Below, one piece after another: positions 25,225 through 35,280 of a stretch of 64,000 bases of DNA. The notes under the pieces are model-generated. The model worked only from the letters and a program-made list of their open reading frames with translations. It made no database searches and had not been told where the DNA came from. The DNA comes from Micromonosporaceae bacterium (GTDB lineage: Bacteria; Actinomycetota; Actinomycetes; Mycobacteriales; Micromonosporaceae), in the NCBI GenBank assembly GCA_009377645.1, contig WHTQ01000002.1:1-64000 (forward strand), written 5' to 3'. Every line of letters begins with the position of its first letter. Positions within the stretch are counted from its first letter, which is position 1. The position numbers and the translations under genes were made by a program.

Positions 25225-27086
25225 GATGGATCTCCAGGGGTGAGTAAATAGCGGTCCGAGGCACCATCGGGCCGGTGGACCGTCACGGCCTGCGAGGTGA
25301 CCTCGAGCGAAAGTGGAACGGGAACGCCTGCCGGGTGCCCGGCCAGCCACAGCGTGGCGAACACGGCCGCCGGGGCGGAGGCGGTCCAGTCCAGCCAGCG
25401 GATCGGCCGCGACGGGTCGTCGGCCGGCGCCCAACCCGGGACCACCGCCAGCTCGGAGGCGACGCTGCAGGCATGCCAGCCGGCCAACGGCACCGCCCCC
25501 TCCCAGTCGGTGCGCCACCGGCCGGCCTCGGCCCGGACCGTCACCGGCACCGCCGGCCGCAGGTGCACGGCCAGCGCCCGCTCCCGGTCGGCGCGCAGCT
25601 CCAGCACGTCGAGCAGCCCGCCGTCCGGCAGCCCGCCGTCGAACACCACCAGGTGGCGCCGGGCGAACACGCCGGGATAGGCGTGGTCGGCGGCGGCGAC
25701 CACCGCCGCCGGCGGATCGCCGGTCCACCGCAGCAACCGGCCGGCACACTCGGCCTGCTCGGCCCCGTCCACCGAGAAGGTGGGGTGGGCGCGGGTGGTG
25801 CGGTAGACATCGTGCCGCATCCGGCTGCCGTACGGCACGACTCCCGGGTCCGGCTGCCAGGCCACCCGGTCCCCGTAGAGGTAGAGGGCGAGCTTGTCCA
25901 GGTGGCCGTGGGAGCCGCCGTGCGGGCCGAAGTCGAGCACCGCCAGCCAGCTCGCGTCGGGCGGCCGCAGCACCGCGTACCCGGCCTGGCCGAACACCAC
26001 CGAGCCGGGTCGGCCGCTGCCGCGGGATGGCAGTGGTGGCCCGGCGAACCAGCCGGCCGGGCCGTCCAGCAACCCGGCGTCGTCCGTCCCGGCCAGCACC
26101 TCCCGGCACCAGCCGGCCAGCCCGTCCAGCGCCCGGGTCGCGACCAGCTGGCCGGCCAGCGCCACCACCTCGGCCAGCTCGCAGATCTCGATCCGGCGAT
26201 GCACCGGCCCGCCCCGGCCGTCCCGCTCGGCGGCGGCCGGGCGGCGGTACGGGCTGTCGTGCAGGGCCGGCAGCACGCCGTCCGGGGTGGCGATGCTCCC
26301 CAACACGTCGATCATCCCGGCGATCCGCCCGGCCACGTCCGGCGGCAGGTCGGCCGGGTCGGTCCCCCGTAGCCCGTACAGGTAGGCCAGCAGGACGAAG
26401 GCGTGGTAGTAGGTCGAGCCTTCCCACTCCCAGCCGTCGTCCAGCACGGCCACCCGGGCGTGGGCGTGGATGCCGGCCGGCCCGTCGATCCAGCCCGCCG
26501 GCGGCGGTGGCGCGCCCAGCCGGGTCAGCGCCCCGGCGGTCAGGGCACCGGCCGCGTTGAACCAGGCCACGTAGTTGCTCCGCAGCTGGGTCCGGCCGCG
26601 GGCCGCGGCGGCCGTGTCGTGCAGGCCGGTGAGCAGCGGAACCGCGTCGCGCACCAGCCGGTCGGTCCGGGCCGGGTCGAGCACCTCGCGCAGCGTCCAG
26701 ACGCCGATCGCCACCCCGGCCGCCCAGATCGACTCACTGAGCGCCTGCTGGAACAGCCGGCCCGGCACCATCCACTCCCGGGCGCCCTCGTGGTCGGCCG
26801 GCACCGTGGCGTAGGCCCGCGCGTAGCTGGCCAGCCAGTCCAGCGCCCGGTCGGCCGCGGCGGCGTCGCCGGCCGCGGCCGCGGCCGCGGTGGCCAGGGA
26901 CCGGATCTGCCGAGCGTTACGCTGATGCTCCAGGGCCAGCCACCCCGACCCGTACGGCTCGCCGGTCCACCGGCACCCGTGCGGGCACGGGTATCTGTCG
27001 GCCACCGGCGGGTCGAGCTCGGTGCCGTGGGTGGGGCAGACATAGTCGTGCCACCACCCGCCGCGGGCCCAGCCGGCGACCGTCAT
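25221..27086 (-). CDS. heparinase II/III-family protein
   Basis: WEWEGSTYYHAFVLLAYLYGLRG.., LDFGPHGGSHGHLDKLALYLYGDRVAWQPDPGVVPYGSRMRHDVYRTTRAHPTFSVDGAEQ. Confidence 0.82.
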   Translation of the reverse strand: MTVAGWARGGWWHDYVCPTHGTELDPPVADRYPCPHGCRWTGEPYGSGWLALEHQRNARQIRSLATAAAAAAGDAAAADRALDWLASYARAYATVPADHEGAREWMVPGRLFQQALSESIWAAGVAIGVWTLREVLDPARTDRLVRDAVPLLTGLHDTAAAARGRTQLRSNYVAWFNAAGALTAGALTRLGAPPPPAGWIDGPAGIHAHARVAVLDDGWEWEGSTYYHAFVLLAYLYGLRGTDPADLPPDVAGRIAGMIDVLGSIATPDGVLPALHDSPYRRPAAAERDGRGGPVHRRIEICELAEVVALAGQLVATRALDGLAGWCREVLAGTDDAGLLDGPAGWFAGPPLPSRGSGRPGSVVFGQAGYAVLRPPDASWLAVLDFGPHGGSHGHLDKLALYLYGDRVAWQPDPGVVPYGSRMRHDVYRTTRAHPTFSVDGAEQAECAGRLLRWTGDPPAAVVAAADHAYPGVFARRHLVVFDGGLPDGGLLDVLELRADRERALAVHLRPAVPVTVRAEAGRWRTDWEGAVPLAGWHACSVASELAVVPGWAPADDPSRPIRWLDWTASAPAAVFATLWLAGHPAGVPVPLSLEVTSQAVTVHRPDGASDRYLLTPGDPS

Positions 27087-27847
27087 CGGAACTGCAGCCC
27101 CCCGTTGACATCGAGCACCTGGCCGGTGATGTACGACGACTGCGGCGAGGCGAGGAAGGCGACCACTCCGGCGACGTCCTCTGGGGTGCCTTCCCGGCCG
27201 AGCGGGATCCCCGCGACGATGCCGGCGCGCGCCGCCGCCGGGGTGAACGTGTCGTGGAACGCGGTCTGGCCGATGAACCCGGGTGCCAGGGCGTTGACCG
27301 TCACCCCGTCGGCGGCCAGCTCCTTGGCCAGGCCACGGCCGAAGCCGATCAGCGCCGCCTTGGCCGTGGCGTAGGCGACCGAGCCGGCTCCGCCACCGTT
27401 CTCCGCGGCCAGCGACGACATCAGCACCACCCGGCCGGCGTCCGAGCCGCGCAGGTACGGGATGGCCGCGCGGGTGGTGAAGAACGCGCTGGTCACGTTC
27501 ACGTCCAGGACCTTCGCCCACTGCTCATCCGGCATGTCGGCGATCGCGGAGCGGCCGACCAGGTGCCCGGCGTTGTTTACCAGGATGTCCAACCCGCCGA
27601 ACGCGCGGACGGCGGCCGCGACCGTCGCCGCCGCCTGGTCCGGGTCGGTCAGGTCGGCGGGCAGCGCGACCGCCCGCCGCCCGCCGCCGGCGATCTCCTT
27701 CGCCACCAGCTCGGCACCGTCCCGGCTGGTGGCGTAGTGCACCGCGACGTCGGCACCGCACGCGGCGAGCGCGCGGGCGATGGCGGCACCGATCCCGCTG
27801 CCCGCTCCGGTGACGAGTGCCCGACGTCCGGCCAGATCGATCTCCAT
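27083..27847 (-). CDS. SDR-family oxidoreductase
   Basis: TGAGSGIGAAIARALA, NNAGHLVG, YATAKAALIGFGRGLAKELA. Confidence 0.9.
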   Translation of the reverse strand: MEIDLAGRRALVTGAGSGIGAAIARALAACGADVAVHYATSRDGAELVAKEIAGGGRRAVALPADLTDPDQAAATVAAAVRAFGGLDILVNNAGHLVGRSAIADMPDEQWAKVLDVNVTSAFFTTRAAIPYLRGSDAGRVVLMSSLAAENGGGAGSVAYATAKAALIGFGRGLAKELAADGVTVNALAPGFIGQTAFHDTFTPAAARAGIVAGIPLGREGTPEDVAGVVAFLASPQSSYITGQVLDVNGGLQFR

Positions 27848-27861
27848 GCGTGTCCTCTCCC

Positions 27862-28782
27862 TCACTTGATTCCGGCCTGGGTGAAGCCCTGGATGAAGTA
27901 CCGCTGGGCGAGCAGGAACAGCAGGACCATCGGGACGGTGGCCAGCGTGGTCCCGGCCATCAGGTGGTGCCAGGCGGTGTTCTCCTGCTGCTGGAACACG
28001 GCCAGCCCGACCTGGATGACGCGCAGCTCGTCGCGGGTGGTCACCAGCAACGGCCAGAGGAAGTTGTTCCAGCTCTCCTGGAAGGTGAGCAGCGCGACGG
28101 TCGCCACCGCCGGCTTGATCAGCGGCGTGTAGATCTGGGCCCAGATCCGGAGCTCGCCCAGCCCGTCGATCCGGGCCGCCTCCTCCAGCTCCCGCGGCAG
28201 CGACAGGTAGAACTGCCGGAACAGGAAGATCGCGAACGGGCTGAGCCCGCCCGGGATCAGCAGCGCCCACCAGGTGTTGAGCCAGCCGCTCCCGCCCTGG
28301 CCGAACAGGTCGTTGCCGCCGGACAGCGGCATGAACCGCACGATCAGGAACTGCGGGACGATCTTCGTGTAGGTCGGGATCATCAGCATCGCGATGAACC
28401 CCAGGAACAGCAGCTCCCGGCCGCGGAACGGGATCCGCGCCAGGGCGTAGCCGGCCAGCGATCCGAACAGGAGCGTGATCAGCGTGTGCCCGGTCGCGAT
28501 GATCAGGCTGTTGCGGAAGTAGGTCGCGAACGGCGCCGCCTGCATGGCGCCGGAGTAGTTGCTCCACACCCACTCGTCCGGCCAGAAGGTGGGCGGGAAC
28601 GAAGCCAGCTCCGCCGGGCTCTTGACCGAGGTCAGCAGCATCCAGACGAACGGGACGATCATCGTGACCGCGCCGAGGGCCAGCAACAGATGTAGCCCCA
28701 CCCGCACCAGGAGGCGACGCCGGCGGGCCTGCGCCGCGGTCGGCGCGGGCCGGGCGCGGATCGCCGGGGCCGTCGCGGTCAT
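27862..28782 (-). CDS. carbohydrate ABC transporter permease (MalG-type)
   Basis: EAARIDGLGELRIWAQIYTPLIKPAVATVALLTFQESWNNFLWPL (EAA loop). Confidence 0.9.
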   Translation of the reverse strand: MTATAPAIRARPAPTAAQARRRRLLVRVGLHLLLALGAVTMIVPFVWMLLTSVKSPAELASFPPTFWPDEWVWSNYSGAMQAAPFATYFRNSLIIATGHTLITLLFGSLAGYALARIPFRGRELLFLGFIAMLMIPTYTKIVPQFLIVRFMPLSGGNDLFGQGGSGWLNTWWALLIPGGLSPFAIFLFRQFYLSLPRELEEAARIDGLGELRIWAQIYTPLIKPAVATVALLTFQESWNNFLWPLLVTTRDELRVIQVGLAVFQQQENTAWHHLMAGTTLATVPMVLLFLLAQRYFIQGFTQAGIK

Positions 28783-29735
28783 TTCTCGTCACTCCTGGTC
28801 AGCCGGCGGTTGACGATCGTGAGGAAGAGCAGGAACGCGAACAGTACGACCGACTGCGCGCACGCCATCCCCATCCGGAAGTCCTGGAACGCGCTGCGGT
28901 AGACCTCGTAGGTCATCATCGTGGTGGCGTTGGCAGGTCCGCCGTCGGTGAGCACGTAGACCAGGTCGAAGACCTGGAACGCCCCGATGATCGAGACGAC
29001 GAACACGAAGAACGTCGCCGGCTTGAGCATCGGCAGTGTGATCGCGAAGAACTGGCGCACCGGCGACGCCCCGTCGATGGCCGCCGCCTCGTACAGGTTC
29101 TCGTCGACGTTCTGCAGCGCCGCCAGGTAGATCAGCATCTTCAGCCCGATCCCCTGCCAGACCCCGACCACGATCACCGACCACAGTGCCCAGTCCGGGT
29201 CCGCCAGCCACGCCCGGCCGGGTACGCCGAAGAACGACAGCACGCCGTTGAGCGGGCCGAACTGGGGGTTGTAGATCCGCAGCCAGACCATCGCGATCGC
29301 CACGGTGGCCGTGACCTGGGGCAGGAAGAACGCCGCCCGGTACGCGGTGCGCAGGCGCAGCTTCTGGTTGAGCAGCACCGCCACCACGACCGCGATCCCC
29401 ATCGAGAACGGCACGGTGAAGAAGGTGTAGACGACGGTGTTCCAGGTGGCCTTCCGGAACACCTGGTCGTGCCAGATCTCAACGTAGTTGCCGAACCCGA
29501 TCCAGCGGGGGGCGGCGAAGACCCGGTAGTCGGTGAAGCTCAGCACCAGCGTCGCCAGCACCGGAACCGCGATCCAGATGGCGGCGTGGGCGACCGCCGG
29601 CGCCACCATCAGCCAGCCGGTGCGGCGCAGCCTGCGCCCGGCGGCCCGGCGCCGCCGCGGTCCCGGCGGGCGGGCGGGGGTACCCGCCGCGCCGGGAGCC
29701 GCGGTGGCCGGTCCGGTCGTGGTCGTCGTGGTCAC
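28779..29735 (-). CDS. carbohydrate ABC transporter permease (MalF-type)
   Basis: YEAAAIDGASPVRQFFAITLPMLKPATFFVFVVSIIGAFQVFDLVYVLTDGGPANATTMMTYEVYRSAF. Confidence 0.9.
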   Translation of the reverse strand: MTTTTTTGPATAAPGAAGTPARPPGPRRRRAAGRRLRRTGWLMVAPAVAHAAIWIAVPVLATLVLSFTDYRVFAAPRWIGFGNYVEIWHDQVFRKATWNTVVYTFFTVPFSMGIAVVVAVLLNQKLRLRTAYRAAFFLPQVTATVAIAMVWLRIYNPQFGPLNGVLSFFGVPGRAWLADPDWALWSVIVVGVWQGIGLKMLIYLAALQNVDENLYEAAAIDGASPVRQFFAITLPMLKPATFFVFVVSIIGAFQVFDLVYVLTDGGPANATTMMTYEVYRSAFQDFRMGMACAQSVVLFAFLLFLTIVNRRLTRSDEK

Positions 29736-29740
29736 CGGTG

Positions 29741-31048
29741 CTACCGGCCCATCGCCGCCCGGGCCGCCTCAGCCAGGTCGTCGAGCGCCTGTTGCGGGGT
29801 CTTCTGCTCGAGCAGGGCCGACTCGATCGCCGGCGAGAAGTCGCCGCGGATCTCCAGCCACTGCGGCGGGCCACCCTCGCGCTGCGCCACGTCCAGGTTC
29901 TCCATCGCGAACTGCACCAGCGGGTTGCCCTGCACGTACCCGCTGTCCAGCAGCTCCGTCAGTGCCGGCACGTTGCCGCGCTGCTCGTTTGCGGCCAGCG
30001 ACGGCTCGGGCCCGGCGAGGAACTGGGCCAGCGCCAGCGCCGCCTGCTGGTTCTCGGAGCTGGCCGACACCGTGGCCAGTGTGCCGCCGAAGAACATCCC
30101 CGGCTGCGTACCGTTGATGAGGAACGGCTGAATCTGGTCGGCCAGCTCCGGTGCCGCCTCCTGGAGCTGGATCCAGAGGTTGTTGTGGCACACGGCCATC
30201 GCCGCCCGGCCGTTGAGCAGCGGGTGCACGTCGGCGTCGGTGTTCGAGAACCCGATGTCCTCGACCTGGTCCTGGTTCATCAGGCCGGTGATGAACTCCA
30301 GCGCCGCCACCCCCTCGGCCGAGTTGAAGGTCGGCTCGGTGGCGCCCTCGTTGAACAGTGAGCCGCCCGCCGAGAACAGGAAGACCTCGTACATCTGCCG
30401 CAGGTCCATTGACAGCATGTCGAAGCCGGCCCGCTGGAGGGTGCCGCTGCCGTCGCGCTCGGTCAGGGCCACGGCGTAGTCGCGCAGCTCCTCCCAGGAT
30501 GCCGGCGGTTGCTCGTACCCGGCCTCGGCCAGCAGGTCCATCCGGGCGCACCCGAACCGGGTGTCGAGCATGATCGGCAGTGCGTAGAGCGATCCGTCGA
30601 CGGTGCCACCGGCGACGATCTGCGGGGTGTAGTCGCCGGCCAGCGACTCGGCGGTGACGCCGAGGCTGTCCAGCTCGGCGAGCACCCCGTTGGCGGCGAA
30701 CGCCTCGACCCAGCCGACGCCCATCATCATGACGTCGGGTATCAGGCCGCCGGCGACCGCCGTGGTGAGCTTCTCGTTGAGAGTGCCGTAGGTCTGGTAG
30801 TCGACGCTGACCGTCACCTCCGGGTACTCCTCATAGAACGCCGGCAGGATCTCCTCCTCGAGCAGCCGGTTTCCCTCCGTACCTTCGTAGATCGGGGTGA
30901 GCATGGTCAGCTCACCGCTGACGTCACCATCGTCCTGGTTGCCGTCCGTATCTCCGTTTCCACACGCCGTGAGCACGAGCGACAGCGCTGCGGCCGCGGC
31001 GAGCAAGCCAACCCTCCCCCGGTGCCTGTGGATCTTCATGCGCTGCAC
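29741..31048 (-). CDS. extracellular sugar-binding lipoprotein
   Basis: Lipobox-like LSLVLTACGNGD; solute-binding protein fold motifs; upstream of two permeases. Confidence 0.9.
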   Translation of the reverse strand: MQRMKIHRHRGRVGLLAAAAALSLVLTACGNGDTDGNQDDGDVSGELTMLTPIYEGTEGNRLLEEEILPAFYEEYPEVTVSVDYQTYGTLNEKLTTAVAGGLIPDVMMMGVGWVEAFAANGVLAELDSLGVTAESLAGDYTPQIVAGGTVDGSLYALPIMLDTRFGCARMDLLAEAGYEQPPASWEELRDYAVALTERDGSGTLQRAGFDMLSMDLRQMYEVFLFSAGGSLFNEGATEPTFNSAEGVAALEFITGLMNQDQVEDIGFSNTDADVHPLLNGRAAMAVCHNNLWIQLQEAAPELADQIQPFLINGTQPGMFFGGTLATVSASSENQQAALALAQFLAGPEPSLAANEQRGNVPALTELLDSGYVQGNPLVQFAMENLDVAQREGGPPQWLEIRGDFSPAIESALLEQKTPQQALDDLAEAARAAMGR

Positions 31049-31087
31049 TCCCTCCGGGCAGTCAACCGGTTCGCTTTAAAGATCACT

Positions 31088-31105
31088 GGTGTAACGTTGC
31101 AACGA
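31088..31105. promoter_or_regulatory. candidate LacI-family operator 1
   Basis: ggtgtaacgttgcaacga in the divergent intergenic region between the binding protein and LacI. Confidence 0.55.
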
Positions 31106-31187
31106 CCATAAGCCTGAGTTGCTACCGCGTCAAGAGGGCGTTCTGCCGACCTGTCCGCGGAGCTGTGGCGCAGTGGCGGGGCAGGTT

Positions 31188-31205
31188 GATACATCGTTAC
31201 ACCGG
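31188..31205. promoter_or_regulatory. candidate LacI-family operator 2
   Basis: gatacatcgttacaccgg; its reverse complement shares GGTGTAACG with operator 1. Confidence 0.55.
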
Positions 31206-31248
31206 TAGGTAGGGTGTGATCCGTCGGACGAGCAGCAGAATGGACGCC

Positions 31249-32304
31249 ATGGCAGAGATCACCATCCAGCAGGTCGCGCAGGCGGCGGGGGTGTCACCCA
31301 GCACGGTGTCCAACCTGCTGAACGGCCGCGCGCACCGGATGCTGCCGGCGACCCGCCACCGGGTCGAGAAGGCTATCGAGCGGCTCGGCTACCGCCCCAA
31401 CCGGGCGGCGCGCCAGCTGCGGACCGGCCGGACCCAGACGATCGGGCTGGTGGTGCCGTCGGTCGGCAACCCGTTCTGGGGCGCGTTCGCGCGCCACCTG
31501 GAGTCCGCCGCGCTCGCCGAGGGCTACCACGTGCTGCTGTGCAACAGCGAGCGCAACCCGGAGCGGGAGCGCCACTACATCGACGAGCTGTGGTCCGACG
31601 GGATCCGGGGGGTCGTGCTGTGCTCGTCGCTGCCGTCCCTCGACCACGTCCGGCCACTGATCGAGCGCGGGCTCCAGCTGGTGACCTTCGACCGGGCCGC
31701 GCAGGCCGCCGACCCCGAGTCGCTGGTCAGCATCAGCGTCGACAACGTGGTCGGCATGCATCTGGCGACCACCCACCTGATCGGGCTCGGGCACCGCCGG
31801 CTGGCCTTCGTGTCCGGCGCCCTCGGCAGCGTCAACCGGAAGGACCGCTACCGCGGGTTCGTGGACGCCCTGGAGCTGGCCGGGCTGCCCGCCGACAGCG
31901 CGGCCGTGTGGTCGGGCGCCTCGGCCGAGTGGTTCGGCGACGTCGAGGCCGCCGAGCTGGGCCGGGAGGCCGCCCGCGAGCTGCTGTCCGGTGACCGGCC
32001 GCCCACCGGGATCGTCGCGGTCAACGACATGTGCGCGCTCGGCGTGTGCCGGGGAATTCGCGACGTCGGGCTGCGGGTCGCCCACGACGTGTCGGTGGTG
32101 GGCTTCGACGACATCGTGCTCGCCGACCTCTACGACCCGCCGCTGACCACCGTGCGCCAGCCGTCGCCACAGCTGGCCACGTCGGCGTTCGCCGAGCTCA
32201 AGGCCCGGGTCGAGAACCCCGGAACCACCCCGGGCCGCTCCCTGCTGGTGCGCCCGGAGCTGGTGGTGCGGGAGTCGACCGCTCCCCCACCTTCACACCC
32301 CTGA
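31249..32304 (+). CDS. LacI-family transcriptional regulator
   Basis: ITIQQVAQAAGVSPSTVSNLLNGRAHRMLPATRHRVEKAIERLGYRPNRAARQLRTGRTQTIGLVVPSVGNPFWG. Confidence 0.92.
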   Translation: MAEITIQQVAQAAGVSPSTVSNLLNGRAHRMLPATRHRVEKAIERLGYRPNRAARQLRTGRTQTIGLVVPSVGNPFWGAFARHLESAALAEGYHVLLCNSERNPERERHYIDELWSDGIRGVVLCSSLPSLDHVRPLIERGLQLVTFDRAAQAADPESLVSISVDNVVGMHLATTHLIGLGHRRLAFVSGALGSVNRKDRYRGFVDALELAGLPADSAAVWSGASAEWFGDVEAAELGREAARELLSGDRPPTGIVAVNDMCALGVCRGIRDVGLRVAHDVSVVGFDDIVLADLYDPPLTTVRQPSPQLATSAFAELKARVENPGTTPGRSLLVRPELVVRESTAPPPSHP

Positions 32305-32310
32305 GAGAGG

Positions 32311-32383
32311 CTCCCCCGAGAGGACTCGAACCTCTAACCTGCCGGTTAACAGCCGGACGCTCTGCCGATTGAGCTACGGGGGA
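32311..32383 (-). tRNA. tRNA-Asn (anticodon GTT)
   Basis: Reverse complement TCCCCCGTAGCTCAATCGGCAGAGCGTCCGGCTGTTAACCGGCAGGTTAGAGGTTCGAGTCCTCTCGGGGGAG. Confidence 0.93.
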
Positions 32384-32630
32384 CCGCTTGTCCCGCCGGC
32401 GCGCGTCCGGTAGGACCGCGACCAGGGTACCGGACCGGACCCGGTCAGTGGCCACAGGGTTTGCCCACCGGCGCCGCCGGTGACCGGCCGAGCGGCTGGT
32501 CGGAACAGGTCATATGCCCCGAGATGACGGGATCAGCGGTATCCTGGCCCCGGGAGCCACGACGTTCCGGACCGGTGGAAGATGGGTAAGTCGGGGGCTG
32601 AGGGACGAAGCAGACTCGGAAGGAGTCGTC

Positions 32631-32945
32631 ATGCGCGGCAAGCTGTGGTTTCTGGGCGGAGTAGCGGTGGGCTTCGTGGTCGGCGCCCGGGCGGGTCGGG
32701 AGCGCTACGACCAGCTCGTCGCCACCGCCCGCCGGATGTGGGACCACCCGACCGTCCAGGAGGCGGCCGGCGTGGTGCAGGCACAGGCGAACCGGCTGTA
32801 CGAGGAGGGCAAGGAGACGGTGACCGAGAAGCTGAGCCACACCAAGCTCGGCGAGCGGTTCAGCCACCCGCCGGGGCCCACCGACGAGGCCGGGTTCACG
32901 AGCGACCGGGACCCACTCGGCAACTCGGCCCAGCGCCCGGCCTAA
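32631..32945 (+). CDS. YtxH-like small membrane protein
   Basis: MRGKLWFLGGVAVGFVVGARAGRERYDQLVATARRMWDHPTVQEAAGVVQAQANRLYEEGKETV. Confidence 0.65.
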   Translation: MRGKLWFLGGVAVGFVVGARAGRERYDQLVATARRMWDHPTVQEAAGVVQAQANRLYEEGKETVTEKLSHTKLGERFSHPPGPTDEAGFTSDRDPLGNSAQRPA

Positions 32946-32975
32946 CCCGCCCAGCCCGGCATCCGGGCGGGCCGG

Positions 32976-33983
32976 TCAGCCCGCGCTGGTGAACGCGGCG
33001 TCGAAGGCCGCCGCCGGTGGGTCGAACGCGAGCCGGCGCACGTAGGCCAGCGCGTCCGGCGCCCCCACCAGCCGGTCCATGCCGGCATCCTCCCACTCGA
33101 CCGAGATCGGTCCCGCGTACCCGATCGTGTTCAGCGCCCGGAAGCAGTCCGCCCACGGCACGTCCCCGTGGCCGACCGACACGAAGTCCCAGCCCCGGCG
33201 CGGATCGCCCCACGGCAGGTGGCTGCCCAGCCGGCCCCGCCGCCCGTCGGCCGCCCGCAGCCGGGTGTCCTTGCAGTCGACGTGGTAGATCCGGTCGGCG
33301 AACTCCAGCAGGAACCCGACCGGATCGACGTCCTGCCACAGCATGTGGGACGGGTCCCAGTTCAGCCCGAACGCCGGGCGGCGGCCGATCGCCGCCAGGG
33401 TCCGCACGGTGCTCCAGAAGTCGTACGCGATCTCGCTCGGGTGCACCTCCAGCGCGAACCGGACCCCGACCGCGTCGAACTCGTCCAGGATCGGGTGCCA
33501 CCGGTCGGCGAAGTCCCGGAACCCGGCCTCCACCAGCTGCTCCGGCACCGGCGGGAACATCGCCACCGTGTGCCAGATCGAGGACCCGGTGAAGCCGACC
33601 ACCGTGTCCACGCCGAGCGCCGCCGCCGCCCGGGCGGTGTCGGCCAGCTCCCGCGCCGCCCGCTGCCGGACCCCTTCCGGGTCCCCGTCGCCCCAGATCC
33701 GGGCCGGCAGGATCGCCCGGTGCCGCTGGTCGATCGGGTGGTCGCAGACCGCCTGCCCGACCAGGTGGTTCGAGATCGCCCACACCCGCAACCCGTACGC
33801 GGCCAGGATCTCCCGCCGGCGCGGGACGTACCGGTCGTCGGCGAGCGCCTTGTCGACCTCGAAGTGGTCGCCCCAGCAGGCGATCTCCAGCCCGTCGTAG
33901 CCCCACTGGCTGGCCAGCCGGCAGACCTCCTCGAACGGCAGGTCCGCCCACTGGCCGGTGAACAGCGTGACCGGTCGTGGCAT
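32976..33983 (-). CDS. sugar phosphate isomerase/epimerase (xylose isomerase-like TIM barrel)
   Basis: [19 protein letters not shown].., [19 protein letters not shown].., [16 protein letters not shown].., [19 protein letters not shown]. Confidence 0.88.
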   Translation of the reverse strand: MPRPVTLFTGQWADLPFEEVCRLASQWGYDGLEIACWGDHFEVDKALADDRYVPRRREILAAYGLRVWAISNHLVGQAVCDHPIDQRHRAILPARIWGDGDPEGVRQRAARELADTARAAAALGVDTVVGFTGSSIWHTVAMFPPVPEQLVEAGFRDFADRWHPILDEFDAVGVRFALEVHPSEIAYDFWSTVRTLAAIGRRPAFGLNWDPSHMLWQDVDPVGFLLEFADRIYHVDCKDTRLRAADGRRGRLGSHLPWGDPRRGWDFVSVGHGDVPWADCFRALNTIGYAGPISVEWEDAGMDRLVGAPDALAYVRRLAFDPPAAAFDAAFTSAG

Positions 33984-34014
33984 GGGTCCAGGATGCACCA
34001 ATCCACCCGGCCCG

Positions 34015-35259
34015 TCAGCGCGAGCGCCAGGTTCCCTGTGCCACCTGCGGCACGAACGTGTCCAGCGCCGGGTCCGGGAGCGCGACCGTGGCGCCGAGCT
34101 GCGCCGACCGGTAGGCCGCCATCAGCAGCGTGGTGACCACCAGCCCGTCGTGGCAGGTCTCGGCCGGCTGCTCACCGCGCCGGAACGCCTGGACCATGTG
34201 CCGGTCCTCGTCCACATAGCCGTACGTGTAGGGCTCGTCCCCGATCACCGGCATCAACCCCTGCTCGGCGTTCTGCTTCTCGATCAGGTCCTCGCCCGGC
34301 TCCCCCTGCAGCGCGCGGGACAGGAACACCCGCGCCTCGGTCTGCAGCGAGTCGACCGCCATCGAGTACTCCGGGCCGAGCAGCTCGAAGTGCAGCCGCA
34401 GCCCGGCACCGACGAAGCTCCAGGAGGTGGTGGCCTCGACCAGCACCTGCTCCCGGTCCGGGTTCTCGAACGTGACCACCGCGTGGGCATAGTCCTCGGA
34501 GGGGTGGCGCCGGTAGTCCAGCTCGCCCGGGTAGCGCGCCGCCAGCTCGTCCGCGTACCGTGCCCGGGACCACTTCAGCCCGGCCACCGTGGCCGACACG
34601 CTCTTCGGGGTGAGGGTGGCCTTGTCCACCCCAGGCGGGGTGAGCAGGTGCCGGCCGGCCTCCACCGAGTGGCACATCATGTCCAGCAGCACGCCGCCAC
34701 CCTGCCGCTGGCCGTCCCAGAACCAGCTCCGGTGCGGTCCACTGTGCTCCTCCGCGCACCGGGCCAGGTAGGGCGACCCGGCCAGCGCCGCCCCCCGGGC
34801 CCAGGTGACCTCCTTGGCCCGGTTCAGCGCCGGCGCGAACACCTGGTTCTCCAGGTAGCCGTGGCTGAGCCCGGCCTCCTTGAACGCGGTGAGGATCCGC
34901 TCCGCCTCGGCGACCGTTCGCGCCAGCGGCTTCTCCACCGCCACCCCGCGCAGCTGCGCCCGCCCGGAGGCGACCTCCTCGCAGATCGTCTCGATCTGCT
35001 CCACCCGGACCTGGTTCGGGGTGGTGACCCACACCGCGTCCACCGCCGGGTCGCGGACCAGCTCCCGCAGGTCACTGTGGACCTGCGGGTCGCCGACCTG
35101 CAGCCGCCGGCAGGTCCCGGCGAGCTCCTGCGCGGTCGCCTGGTTGCGCCCGAACACGCCGGTGATGTCCGCGTCCCGGATCGCCGGCCATCCCCGCACA
35201 TGGAAGTCGGCCACGAACCCGCTGCCGACGAAGCCGACTCCAAGCCGTCCGTTCGTCAC
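34015..35259 (-). CDS. Gfo/Idh/MocA-family oxidoreductase
   Basis: [19 protein letters not shown]..; [40 protein letters not shown]. Confidence 0.9.
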   Translation of the reverse strand: MTNGRLGVGFVGSGFVADFHVRGWPAIRDADITGVFGRNQATAQELAGTCRRLQVGDPQVHSDLRELVRDPAVDAVWVTTPNQVRVEQIETICEEVASGRAQLRGVAVEKPLARTVAEAERILTAFKEAGLSHGYLENQVFAPALNRAKEVTWARGAALAGSPYLARCAEEHSGPHRSWFWDGQRQGGGVLLDMMCHSVEAGRHLLTPPGVDKATLTPKSVSATVAGLKWSRARYADELAARYPGELDYRRHPSEDYAHAVVTFENPDREQVLVEATTSWSFVGAGLRLHFELLGPEYSMAVDSLQTEARVFLSRALQGEPGEDLIEKQNAEQGLMPVIGDEPYTYGYVDEDRHMVQAFRRGEQPAETCHDGLVVTTLLMAAYRSAQLGATVALPDPALDTFVPQVAQGTWRSR

Positions 35260-35280
35260 GTCTCCTCCTCGTTGCATCGC

